A stretch of 64,000 bases of DNA from positions 293,849 through 357,848 of the forward strand of contig NW_002060957.1 in NCBI RefSeq assembly GCF_000150275.1. Direction: 5' to 3'. Below are positions 39,542 to 51,690 of the stretch, in pieces (position 1 is the stretch's first letter; the number at the start of each line of letters is the position of its first letter). The notes beneath the pieces were generated by a model that saw only the letters and a list, made by a program, of their open reading frames with translations, made no database searches and was not told where the DNA came from. The translations under genes and the position numbers were made by a program. The DNA is from Trichoplax adhaerens. Taxonomy: Eukaryota; Placozoa; Uniplacotomia; Trichoplacea; Trichoplacidae.

Positions 39542-40400
39542 TGGCGTCAATATAGGATTTAGACTGAAAAAAAAAGGTGTCTGTTGAAAAAAGTTTAATA
39601 GTTGGCTTTAGAGCTGTCTGTTACTTCTGTACGAAACTTGCAACCTATTAAATACCTCCGTGTATCATATAAAGAGGGTAATTAAGCTCACCAATTTGGG
39701 AGTGCCATCTATGGATATTCTATGAGATGAGCTCTGTTATCAAGTTTTAACAGCTTTTAGACCGGGATTTTCGATCTTTCATTTTTGTTATTGCACTTTC
39801 ATTGGCCACAACCTAGCAGGACTGTGGTCAAATTGTGTATTTTTGTCCTGCTACTTTTGGATTTATCCGCCTCTTTTTAAGCTCATCCGATTATGCAGAT
39901 GTGGCATTTCGTTGCATCCGTATCGCTGAAACGTTTACTTTGACTGCTTATGGCAGGGATTGTGGACGTTGAAACACTAAAAGAATTTCTACCTTCTTTT
40001 AGTAGTCCTGCTTATACTGTACTGTGCAGTCGGATAGATTCAATTCTAGCTGTTCCAGGCTAGTATGCTAGTATGGAATAGTGTTCCTATTCCATGGGAG
40101 CAAACTAGCCTAGCAAAGCGGAGGGATAGCTGCTGAGCCGGCTGAGCGGCAGTATTGATCGTGGAAATGAGTCATCGTTCTATACAACACCAACTCATAT
40201 TAGCTTGAAATGCAGATCCACACAGGTAAAAAATCGATATGCAGAACCGTTGCATTCAATCGGTCTCTGTCTAGAGGTTTGTGACCAATGTCAATCACTG
40301 ATTTTGATACCGGACTACAAGTTGCCTACAACCGTAGAAGAAGACCTAGCCGGATTCGTCTTGGACGGACAGATATTCCCGGCCTCATCTCATCCAAATA

Positions 40401-40800
40401 CAGTCAGTAGTCGCCGGTTATTAAGCCCACGGTTAATAAGCGGCGGGCGCAATAACCGGAGTGCAAACGCAAACGCAGGATAAGCACTATACATACGTAT
40501 ACGCACATATATGTGTAGTGCTTGGTTATGTATTAAAAATTTAGAATAGAACGCTGTTTTGAGACTGGCCAAAAAATGCACACGCACAACTGGTTTCCCA
40601 GGCGCTGGGGTGCAGAGAGATGAGAATCTCGCTCTAATCTGTTAGCTAACTGGGCTTTATAACCGGCGGCTGGGCTTATTAACCGGCGGATTTTGCAATG
40701 TAAAATTCCGTACCAAGCCGTTTTGGGCTTAATACGCGGCTGGGCTTATTAAGCCTATTTGGTCTGGGCCCGAGGTGGGCTTAATAACCAGCGACTACTG
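40401..40800. mobile_element. Non-autonomous DNA transposon (MITE) with pogo/Tigger-like CAGT ends
   Basis: The left end (40405-40430) and the reverse complement of the right end (40775-40800) both begin CAGTAGTCGC and continue GGTTATTAAGCCCAC, with one mismatch in 26 bp. TA dinucleotides flank both sides (40399-40400 and 40801-40802), as expected for a Tc1/mariner/pogo insertion. The left end carries an extra CAGT (40401-40404). Inside are several more copies of a GGGCTTATTAACCGGCGG-like motif on both strands (near 40425, 40650 and 40672), possibly transposase-binding repeats. There is no transposase frame, so it needs a helper. Confidence 0.8.
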
Positions 40801-41086
40801 TATTGTGCTAAAGACGTCGTTAGCATATGCAGTATGCAGGCGGTCGATTGTAAATGGACTGATTTTTTTAAATGAAGTAATATCCCATTGAATCTTATAA
40901 CCTGTTATTCAAGTTCTGCTTGAAAACAGCTACATAAGATTGTCAATGTTATTTCAATTAGTGCCAGTGATGTAGAAAACGGACACGGAAGATCCATACT
41001 GCAGTAAGTAGTCATTTTGGGATATTGAGGGCTCGCATTTTGGTGAAAAGGTCCGTCCGCCTTCCGGCAGTGTAGGATACAGTCGT

Positions 41087-41180
41087 GGTACTACTGTACT
41101 GTACTGTACAGTACACTGTACAGTACAGTGTACAGTACAGTACAGTATACTGTAGTACAGTACTGTACTTTACAGTACAC
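41087..41180. repeat. Palindromic TACTGTACAGTAC-rich run
   Basis: About 94 bp made almost wholly of overlapping TACTGTA, TACAGTA and TGTACA words, able to form long hairpins on either strand. The same words recur, shorter, at about 39050-39117 and elsewhere in the spacers of this window. Confidence 0.85.
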
Positions 41181-41311
41181 TTGATGCAGCCACTGTAAAG
41201 GCTGTCCTAACTATTAACGTCTGCGCATGACTTTTCCAGTCCCTTACATGTACGGTACTGGACGTCTGGACGTCAGCAACCTACCCTGGACGGTGGACTG
41301 TAATCCCGCTC

Positions 41312-41379
41312 GTACTACAGTACAGTACAGTACTGTACACTGTACACTGTGCAGTGCTGTACTGTACTGTAGACTGTAG
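41312..41379. repeat. Second palindromic TACAGTACTGTAC run
   Basis: About 68 bp of the same palindromic words as at 41087-41180, 130 bp further on. Together the two runs could be the arms of one folded element, but the sequence between them shows no other transposon feature. Confidence 0.8.
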
Positions 41380-43387
41380 TTCGAGCCTTCGAGGACAGTC
41401 GTTGCCTGGCCCTGACCGACAGACTGTACAATACCAAAATACTGCTTCAATTGGACCAAACGTAATAGCGTACAGTATAGCGGTACTGGATGATGGCACA
41501 ATACAGTAGGAAAATGCCCCAATACGCCTTGGATAACCGTACGTCCGGACGCCAATCTAGTGCTGTATACTGTCGCGTTCATCGCCGACCGTTCAGACTG
41601 TCCACCACTCCGTAGAGCTGCAAGTTGAGTTGTAGCCATGGCACAAGCCCCACGCATGCGCGATTGGAGATGAAATTGCCGCCAATTTTCGACTTCAAGC
41701 GGTCTCGGTACAGTATCAGACTGCCAATGAGTCTTCCATTAGTCATTTGTGCCTTGTCCAGCAAATTTTGGAGAGGAAAGCCAGCTACGTGCAAGCTCTT
41801 GATAGAATAGTTTGGTAATATTGAAGCATTATTTTGGCATCGAATCGAAACTCCTTGATTGGATTGATCTCCTAGCGTAGGCAATTGTTGCTATCATGGC
41901 TAGGTATAGCATATTAGGTAAGAAAGAGTGTATTGATATTGGTGATGGCATGTTGTCGTGGCCTGATAGGTCATCGTGTGCCATAGCAAATGCATCGATG
42001 AACATCAATTGGATTGGATAATGTTGTCCATGGACAAGACAGTATTGCTTTGATTTCATTCTCTTCATCAGTCATGGATCGCTTCAATGTTGATCAATGT
42101 CGATAAAAATACGTTCAACGATGAAATAGAGATACCACGAAGTACAATACAGTACAATAGAGTAGTATGGTAATATTTCGCTTTCCCCCAAAGCTGGTTG
42201 TTTTGTCTCCTATCGTTGCAAGGGATAGTTTGCTAGAACAGTCGATCCTACAGTATTGATTATGAAATAGGCAGGAATAGCCTGTAGAGGTTAGGCATAG
42301 AAATGGCTATTCCTCTCCTATTGCCTAATTGAATCCATTGCTATCCATTGCTATTCTCACTATATCGACTTCAATCGATCGGGGCGGATGCAACTTTGAA
42401 AATCCAACATGTCAAACACAATTCTGCATACAAAAGTACCAAACAACTCGTCCATTTCACCGTAGTTTAGTTTCATCATACTTGTATTAGCGATGGATAA
42501 GCACACAAATTGCAGTTTTCTACTCTTTAGCAATCTTACTAATCCGATCCATTCAACGAATCAATTTAATCGATCGAGTAGATCAAGAATGCAATATCCA
42601 CATATCGATTTGCTGCAGTTCTGTTTTGACGAGTAAGCATACAACTCCTATACAATAGTATAGGCAGATCCTACTCAATGTACTGTGTATCCTACAAAAT
42701 AGTCTTGCTCAAGGCAGGTGGTTCACAAAAATCTGTTCATTAATGAAGGAGACTAGGCAACGCAATCCATAAATAGCCAATCTATCCATTCTTTTCTACC
42801 ACATATTGAAAGTAGCGAATCAGAAAGTGGTTGTTAACCAGGCTGAGGTGGGAAAACAAACTTCTATTGGAGTAAAATAGCATGCTTATAGATTTATGGT
42901 ACAGATTCAGCTTTATAACGTATGCGAAATCCATCGGTATGTTACTTGCGATCTTGCTCAATAGATGCTTGCTATTGGATGCACAGATAAAGGAGCAGCT
43001 TAGCTTATTTCTTATGCAACGTCCACTACTTGAGATGTAGTGTAAAAGTCTGGAAATGTTACAATTGAATCAATAAACAACCCAGATGCTAGCTGCTAGT
43101 TTAATCTCATGTTTTACATTGGCATGTCTAATCAAATGTCAGTAAAAAAAATTCAGCAAGTATTAAAGATTGCTTAAAAGGTGTATTGTTAAAATCGACT
43201 GGACAAGGAAACGAGACAACTGCAGTAATCCCTGATCATGTTGTTACATGTGCAGTAGAGTAGACAATTTACTGGATAAGATTATATTATTGGATAAAGC
43301 CCATAGGATACGATCAATAACAAATCCAATGATTAGCTATTTTTAGAGTACTGTATACGTACACTGAATTCAGCATTTCTGTTACAG

Positions 43388-46300
43388 GTTCAAATCGCAG
43401 CAATGCCAATACTAATAAAAATAAGGGTGAATCCAGTCCCGGCAGTCACAAGAAGATGAAACAAGGTAAGAAAATGGATAATTCTCAGGCATCATAGCCC
43501 ATTGGAAAGAGTGTGTGTGCATTAGAAAGACGTTGTAGTGCGCGCAAGTATATGCCATACCCTGTACTATTCTATCGTTTGCTCAATTTTTTCTTGACAC
43601 TCTGAGAATATCATCGTCTATATCGGCATGGTCGTCGTTCAGTAAGGATACCCTATTAATATAGGTGGATGATATTATATGCAACAAGAAAATCTCACTT
43701 TTCATCTCATAAACTTGTATAGGAGGGTGCACTGTGGTATCGACAAAGATTATTTAGCGTACTATTTACAGTATGATAGATTTTAAATTTATTTCCATCA
43801 CATTTGATTAGACATTTAGATACTAGAGTAAAAATCGCCTATATCATTGATATCATTTGAAGTTCAGAATTATTGTCATTAGCGATAGACGCGTATGTAT
43901 AAACAAATCGACGATTAACTCGCTTATGCTTGCCGTTTCGACGTGTGGCTATTTTAAAGTAAACCCTAATACATGGCATTACGTATACCTATTTAGTTGT
44001 TGTAGTACTTGTTGGTAATTGGAAGGCTTATTGCTTGACAGCTAACTTTAAACTTCCAATTATTTTTCCAGCACCATTGACATCCTTCCTATCCAGCGCA
44101 AAGTCTCAATCGAAAGAAGACCAATCAACTAGTAATGGTAACATGACTGACCTGAGTGCACATGATGAAGGCTCAATAACGTATGCTTCCTCAATGGACA
44201 AATGTGATCAAACTGAATCCAAGGATGACCTAAAAATGGTACCTACTTCACCTAATAGAAAACAAGAAACACCTTCAAAAAAATGTGCTTCGCGTATTTG
44301 CATTGGTTTATTCAGTTCCCCTGAAGTTGCTGTAGGGGTAAAAAATTACCTTAAATGTTTCCTAAAACTTGAGTAGTATCACACGTACAAGATTTACAGT
44401 AGAAATCGTTGTAATGGTAATCACTGACTTAGTCACAAACTTTGTAACCCATTATAGAAACTCAATTTTAAGTTGGATTACACTTTTATGTTACATTTAC
44501 TGCGTCTATCAGTAACTGAAATTATAATATCACATGGACAGAGAGAGAAATGGTACAAATTTAATTTAATGTCATTAACTTCCTATTAAATGTCTCCTGG
44601 CTTATAGGTGGAATCGATCTCTGATTGTAACTCACTCAATAAATTATTAAAGGAAGAATGTGCATATAGCACCAGTACTACATCGAAAGAAAGTAGTGAA
44701 GACGAAGATAGTGATACAACACTGAATCAATGTCACAGCGTAGACTCACCTAAAAAACGCCATGTGGAGAGCGACGACAATAGTCATTCCAGGAAAAAGA
44801 AGATCAAAAAAGATCCTGAATCTGATGAAAAGCAGAAACAGTTAAAAGAGCTAGAGCGTAAGAAAGCAAAAGAAGAAAAGCAACGATTAAAAAAAGAGAA
44901 ACGGTTGCAAAGAGAGGAAGAAAAAAAGCGAATGATAGAAGAAGAACGTCAGAAGAGGCGAGAGGAGAAGCGACGCCTAGCGGAAGAGAGGCTTTTAGAG
45001 CAGGAAGAAGAAAAGAAGCGAAAAAGTGAAGAGAAACGAAGGCAGCAAGAGAACAGGAAAGAAGCACTGCGACAAGAGAAGGAGCAAAAACTGAAGGAAC
45101 GACAAGTTATGCTAGAAATAAAGCGTGAGCAGTTGGCGAAGGAGAAAGAGGAGAAACGCCTAGAAAGTGATAGAAAAAAGAAAGAGAGACAAGAAGCCAA
45201 AGATAAGTTAATGGAAGAGAAAAGAAAGCAGAAGGAACAAGACAAGCTGTATGTCCCTTAAGTTTATTTTATACCTACTTGCAAAACTATTGTAATGTAA
45301 AATTTGTATAATCTTGGGCTATAAATACGCAGTAAAATAGTATAGTATTTCGTATCGCAAGTTACCACATTCAGTAATAATTGCAAATAAAATGATGGTC
45401 TGTAATTTCTTTTCTCTTCATGCCCTACTGCAGTGCTCGTCAACAAGAAAAAAGGAAAAAAGAGGAGGAAAAGCAAAAGGTTGAAAATGAAGAGGTTAGC
45501 CGATATACTTAAACAATTATTCAAGATTAACATTATTTTATTTTAACGATGATGATTGAGTCACCATACAGTATTATGCATTTTCCTAAAATTATATGAA
45601 TATGTATGATTATGGTAGATGTATTGAGCACATTGATTAATTAATTATTGGAGGGATATACTTCGAGATTGTTAAGCTCGAATGCTGCAGCTTTGTTGCT
45701 ACCTATATGATATTGCTTGACCTAAAAAAGTAAATCTACCATCTTTATGTAGTTACGCAAGAAACAGAAGGAGCGTGACACATTCGCCAAGTTTTTCATC
45801 AAGGCACCGAAACCCGAATCAACAAAGGTATAGTTAAAAAATCTCTATGGTAGCTTAGTAGTGATTTAATAATTGGTAGTATTTACATTTACATTATTCA
45901 ATTTTTTAGAATAAATGGGTAATGCTTCCAGTTTAATTAACTGGACAATAAAAGGAATTCCACAGTATCACTACAATTAACCTGAGATGTATGTAGTTTA
46001 TTATTCTGCATTTACCGTTTATAGATTGCACCAGCGCAAGGCCTGAAACATTTTCCAGCTTTTGAGTTGAAACCAGGTATGACGCTTGCGCCAACTGTTT
46101 CGTCTGCAATACTGGATCCAACGAAATTTGAAGAAGAGTTACAGAAACAGGTTTCTAAATAGTCTCATGTATTTATCTCAAATATTATGGAACTACGATA
46201 ATTGACTGCTTAGTCATCCCAGAAAGTGGTAATGATTTGTTTAAATATTTGATAGGATTTTGACAGAGAATTGTCTATCCAACAACTACGAAATTCCAAA

Positions 46301-47969
46301 GGAATTGTTTCGAAGAGTTTAAGAAGCAATAATAAAGACGCTAATAGTGATGACTATCATATGGTTGCAAAACATGCCACCAACGGACAGGTCTTTCTTG
46401 TTCGAAATTCAAAGTCTTCGAATACTTGTCAAGAAGCAGTGATGGAAATAACCGCAGCTGAGGAAGTACAATTTAGACATCAAGAAATGGTAGCCATTAA
46501 ATTTTTGCAATTTCATGACAATTATCGACCGGCGTATTTCGGTACATGGAGAAAAAGTTCGAAAACAATTTCTCCAAGAAATCCTTGGCGTAAAGATGAG
46601 GTAGAATTTGCTTACTATACTAATTTATTAGTGGTAATTGTGATTGACAAGTGGATGACATGCAGGGTTACTGGACATCGTTTTTTGTGAATTTTATGTC
46701 TTATATGTTACAAATAAATTTTTTCTAATTTTATTCCTTATTGGCTTTAGAAATTAGTAAACTATGAATACGACAGTGATGGAGATTGGGAAGAAGATGA
46801 TCCAGGAGAAAGCCTATCTCAGAGTGAGGTATGTTGGAACAAGACCAATGTTACTAGAGGTTGAAATAAAAATGCATGATACAACCAATTTCTCTAGTTT
46901 TCAATGTTTTAATTATATAGTGATGCTATTCTAATCAGATTGCATTCTCCAAATGATTCGATTAAAAAAATCTTGTTTATGATAGAACGAAGCGGAATCT
47001 GACGAAGATGAAGATGATGATGACGGATTTTTTGTTCCGCATGGATACTTATCTGCTGATGAAGGTGTTTGCTCAGATGAAAATGACGGTGGTAATGAAG
47101 GAAAATCTCTCCAGCCTGTTACTAAAGCTAAGACTTGGGAAGCAGATATACAGCGAAAGTGTAAACAATTACAGCCCTTAGTAATAGGATGCTCATGGTC
47201 GAGTACAGGAAAATCCCACTACCTCCTCGAGAATTGTGCTTGTAAACCACTGCTCGATTTTCCTATTAATCCAGATTTTCAAGATACAAAGTCAATTAAG
47301 ACAAGTGAAAAACATACTAGCGATCAAAGCAACACCAAAAATGGAAATAGTCCTGCAACTCGTCGTGGTAGGGGTGGTAAAGAGGGTAGAGTTCCAGAAG
47401 AAGGTTAGATATTAGCATAGTCATTATTAATTTATTTACATTGTAATAAGGAGAAGCAATTTAAGTTTCTAATCTTGTTGTATTTGTTATGTATAGCATT
47501 GCCAGATTTAATAAAATTGATCCATGGTAGTACAAATAGCCTTCAGAGACTTATCGAAGAATTTAGAGACTTCTGGTATAAAAAGCAAAGCGAAAATGAG
47601 ATAAAAGCAGATTTACAGCCTGAAAATAGCTTAAAGGTTGCATCGTCTGCAGCTAACTCTGACCTTGATAGTCCTAAACGTAAATCGGACGAGATTTCAG
47701 GCTCTACTGATATTACAAGTAATAGTAACCAGGTTTCACCTAGTCATACTAGTGAGATTGAAAGTTATGCAATTTCTAAAAGACAAATAGAGGTTAAAAT
47801 TTTATCGATGGCTCAAAAGGAGCGCCGTGATTCCGATGTTAAAATGCACTGGTATGTTGATGATACTGTATTAGAGTCCTTTGGACTGCTAGAATGGTCA
47901 CGAACTAGGGATCGTACAAATGATGGTGACAACACACCAAGGGTATACATAAAAAAGAAAAAGCTTTAA
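43388..47969 (+). CDS. CHAF1A: Chromatin assembly factor 1 subunit A (CAF-1 p150); first exon not located
   Basis: Exons at 43388-43465, 44072-44337, 44609 to about 45248, about 45435-45493, 45754-45827, 46026-46150, 46257-46600, 46752-46828, 46989-47404 and 47500-47969 join in frame. CAF-1 deposits H3-H4 on replicating DNA with PCNA. Visible parts: an N-terminal KQAPLTSFL matching human IQARLPF; a long charged KER coiled coil (about 44820-45490); a PCNA-binding-like DTFAKFFIKAPKP; FPAFELKPGMTLAPT; then the hallmark block FLQFHDNYRPAYFGTWRKSS, ISPRNPWRKDE, YEYDSDGDWEEDDPGESLS and the acidic DGFFVPHGYLSADEGV. The C-terminal part (LIKLIHGSTNSLQRLIEEF, MHWYVDDTVLESFGL) fits the domain that in the family contacts the p60 subunit and DNA, and ends in basic KKKKL. 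The first read exon starts in mid-codon, so a start exon lies upstream. Confidence 0.94.
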
Positions 47970-49438
47970 TAATAAAGATTATTGGTATTAGTTTGTATCA
48001 CTTGTTGGTACTGTTGAAGACTGGAAAGTATTTGTAGAAGAAATAATTCATGGCGTTTTGTTGCTAATAATATAAAACTGATATTCATGTATATTATTAC
48101 TAAAATAGTTGATACACTCACTAATTGGTTTATATTGCGTTGTTAAAGTATATTTCTTTGTGACATATGCAATGCACTTGGATAAATTATAATTATTAGC
48201 TTACATGCCATGATGTTACGTTCCACATTATCTTACTGTGTCCTTGGTTAGTAGGTTGTAATGTACGTACGTTATAATTTATGGTACAAATCCGATTTGT
48301 AAATTGATGGATGCTGTCAAAGGAATTTTACATTTTATTTTGATCTTTAAGTGTTACCGACTCTTATGAAGATTCTTGCCTAAAGAGAGATGCTTGATCA
48401 ATTTTAAGATATTATATCACTTGCATCACATTGTATTATATCGGCATACTGTAGGTACGGGGCCAGGCTATATCAAACCACAAGTGTTTGGCTAAAGCTT
48501 CGTGATGCTCTAGTTATTATCATAATTTGCTATTTGTTTATCTATCCTTGTGGATCGCATAATTCTGTTTTGCAGCATTGCACTATGCATGAGCAGTGCA
48601 ATGGAAGATTGTAGATAGAATCCAAATCAATTATATCAAACTATGTCGACTATTGCGAATTATTTGGCATGGTTAATTATTTTTCAGACATACGAATAGT
48701 ATATTAAATGTTTTTCGTATTAATGTATTTGTGTTTAATATTTATCTAAAAAATTCTTGGATCGTCTTTTTAAGCAGTGGGATGTTGAATGGATCATGCA
48801 TGTACTGTAGTAGTCAATTGTAATCGGATCGATCGCTTTGGCGGAAATTGTTTTCATTTTATTTCAGATGATACTATAAATTTGGTGTCTTCCTGCCTTT
48901 CAACTTCAGGTAGTTCAGGCCAACTGTACAGTATTTGCTATGCATCTGCAGTTTTATCATAGTTACGGACTTCTAGAATGCTTTGTAGTAGTCCGAGGCT
49001 TCATGAATATGATGATGACTTTCTGGAAACATCAAGTCTTGTAATATTAGGTAGCACTTGCGATATGAAGTAAACAAGGTCAACATGAAATATTAAAGTT
49101 TAACTTGACCATCTAATATTAAATTTTAATCAAATAAAATGATAAAACGTAAACAATGTCAAAAGTTTTACAATTAGTAATACTTGTGTGTTAGCCGAGT
49201 ATTACGATAACATGGTACTAGAAATCCGAATCGTAGCCTTTCTAACGCTATCAATGTAGCTTTTATCGCTTGCGGCTACATTTAATTCGAAGTTATTGTT
49301 TTATAGCTATTTTTCGCATGGAGCAAAACGGTTAAGATACGGAATATACATTTCTTTCTTCCCACACGAACAAGATTATTCAAGGATCTATTACGAGTAT
49401 ATAAAAATATACAGATGATAGAACCGAATTATAATATT
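47970..49438. other. Convergent spacer between CHAF1A and HAUS1
   Basis: About 1.5 kb of AT-rich sequence between two stop codons on opposite strands. It should carry both 3' UTRs. I see no coding exon or repeat family in it. Confidence 0.5.
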
Positions 49439-51690
49439 TTAGATGCTACCAATTCGCCGTTCTAATTCCATTTCAAGGCGCACCTAATGATAGCGAGATA
49501 TAATAGCAACATTTAGATCAATCCTTTAGAACAATTTCGGATAAATTAGTTTATCACCCAACTAACCATTTCTTGCTTTGCCTCTTCTAGCTTGACCTTT
49601 GCTAATGAAATATCCTAAGAGAGTAGACAATATTATGATGAAAGATATGTACCATAAGGGTATGTAATTTACATGAATCAATTCAAACGTTATCTGCAGT
49701 CTTTAAAGGACGACTTACAGCTGGCAAGCTATGGTATGATTTCCATTTAGCTTGTAATGGTGCAAGTTCTTCTTTTAGCATTTGTAGATCCTAAACGGCA
49801 GTGGGCTTGTTATTAGTCATATAACTTAAACAAACGTCTAAAATCAATTACTGATGGTTGATTACGTATATCATAATTTATGGTAGCTAAGTGTGATACC
49901 GTGAGCTCTTGAGATAGTTATAACGTTAACTATTAAACAATTATTAGCTAGTAAATTTTTAACCTTTGCTCTTTTAACAAGGTTGGAATGATAAAGTGAG
50001 GGATCCATATTTACTTCTTTATTTGCTTTCTGAAATTTGTTATTTATGCATTAATGACTTTAACAAAATCAAGATAAACGTGACTCTAATCAGAACCCTA
50101 AGCAGGTAATATGCGTATGTAATATTATGATATTTTGCTAACATTAAATAGTACAACTATCCAGCGTAAGTATTCTGCAATAAGATTTTAATGCAATTAA
50201 TAGGAGAACGGCATAACTTTTGATTCCTATGCAGTAGCTGAAAATTATTTTACTGGTGGGTAATCCCACCGTACGCGTCGATATCGCTGCTTGCTAATGA
50301 CAAATGCTTTAATCATAACCTGAACGCGATATAAAATAATCTGCCATTTACTACATTGATATGAAACAACATTATAAACTTGCTAAAGACGGAATACAAT
50401 CGGCTAAGGCTTTATCAAATAATATCATGCTAAGAATATAATTTCGCGAAGTCATACCTTTAGTTCTGTAATAATTTTTTGATATTCTTGACTTTTACGT
50501 CCTAAAAAGGCTGTTTCTCGCAAACGTTGCTCTAATTTTGGTTCAGTTTCAGCTGCATGGTCAGTTAGTTCGCGTAATGTCCTACATAATCATGTTACAC
50601 AATCACTATTGTAAGCGAAGCAGAGAAGATATCCCTTTATACCAAATGACAGACCTTTTTAATGCACTGGATTTGACAATACTGTCCCTATGCTTGATAG
50701 TTAGGGCATCAATTAATCTTTTCTCCATGTTGTGCATTCGTTCTACTGATCTAGTGTCGCGTGCCAAGTGATGAATGCCACAGTAGTAACTAAAAGGCGT
50801 CCATATCAAAGTTGTAATTATTAATAACTATAATCACATTCGTTAATTATGTGCAATCATAGCAATTCACCATAGCACTTAGTATGTATGATCTTCCATG
50901 AATATACTACATCGTTGAACTCTTTGCTTGCATACCTACTTATCGAGGTGTCTTTTAATTTCAGAATTAATGCTATTTTAGCTAGGTTGTTTAAGCTGAC
51001 ATTGCCGGATTGTGATAGGCTACTTTTGTCTAGTCCAAGTGTGGAAAGGATTGTCGATAGTCGAAGAGCTGAAAGTTGCAAACACTTGCTTAAGAAATAT
51101 TAAATTCATGTGCTTTAAAAAACTAAATAGCGCTATTCCCGTTGAAAAAGTAAATAAATCTGATATCAATCCATCAGGGTAAAGAGCCCGAATTATGCCT
51201 ATCCTAATTTCCTATTACTAGAATGCAATGTAATATTGTGCTTCACGTTACTACTGGGTAATATTGAATGTAAATACTACTATGAAAATGATCGATTTAC
51301 AACCAGCTAAGTTATCGTGGTCAATAAAAGTATTTCAGGGACAAGAACTTTATACTATTCGAGTGTCAATAATTTTCACACACAATTACTTATCCAGCAG
51401 AGCTCTGCAAATGATGTCGAAAATAATGGGCTACAATCCTACATACTATACGCGTATGATTGTTTAGAGCTATAACAACAGTACTTTCATTTACCTTCGT
51501 AGCTATATTCTAAAGCCTTTTGCTTAACATCTTCAATGAGATTGTGTGCATCGTTGTCACAAACTTGATTTAATTTATATAAATTCTCCAACATATTCAT
51601 AGTAGTAGCATTGACTTCGTATTGCGGTACAGGTTGTCCATCGAACAATCTCTCAAGCCAGCTATGGATCTTAATAACAAAACGTTGCAT
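49439..51690 (-). CDS. HAUS1: HAUS augmin-like complex subunit 1
   Basis: Several short exons on the - strand, from ATG at 51690 to TAA at 49439. Augmin recruits gamma-tubulin ring complexes to spindle microtubules so that new ones branch from old ones. Exon 1 (51690-51495) reads HSWLERLFDGQPVPQYEVN and LIEDVKQKALEY, as in human HAUS1 (IFGDHPIPQYEVN, LIEDLKQKASEY). A later exon (about 51080-50890) gives LKLKDTSISRYASKEFNDVV, matching human ETKDTSLASF and NDL. Coiled-coil exons follow at about 50768-50656 (VERMHNMEKRLIDALTIKH), 50576-50458 (TLRELTDHAAETEPKLEQRL) and 49796-49726 (DLQMLKEELAPLQAKWKSYH). Near the end, ISLAKVKLEEAKQEM (about 49615-49569) and VRLEMELERRIGSI match the human C-terminus (SLAQVKIEEAKREL, AELTRRV). 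Not every exon border was fixed. Confidence 0.9.

Larger units (their letters stand above)
38745..43387. other. Divergent spacer between COPS2 and CHAF1A, transposon- and repeat-rich
   Basis: About 4.6 kb holding the COPS2 promoter, a 194-bp direct repeat, a MITE and palindromic runs (listed separately). The start-codon exon of CHAF1A should lie in the right part. The stretch about 41200-42060 is less AT-rich and shows overlapping open frames on both strands, but none reads like a known protein. Confidence 0.5.

Noticed and set aside
40205-40483. 92-codon + strand frame (LEVCDQCQSLILIPDYK region)
   Set aside because: It runs into the left end of the MITE and resembles no family I know; probably chance.
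41244-41657. 137-codon - strand frame and overlapping frames in a less AT-rich segment
   Set aside because: Its lower part is the translated palindrome run (41312-41379), and several frames overlap on both strands, as expected from composition.
44804-45245. Long - strand open frames opposite the CHAF1A coiled coil, rich in Ser, Phe and Leu
   Set aside because: They are the antisense shadow of the Lys/Glu-rich KER region; the + strand frame is clearly CHAF1A.
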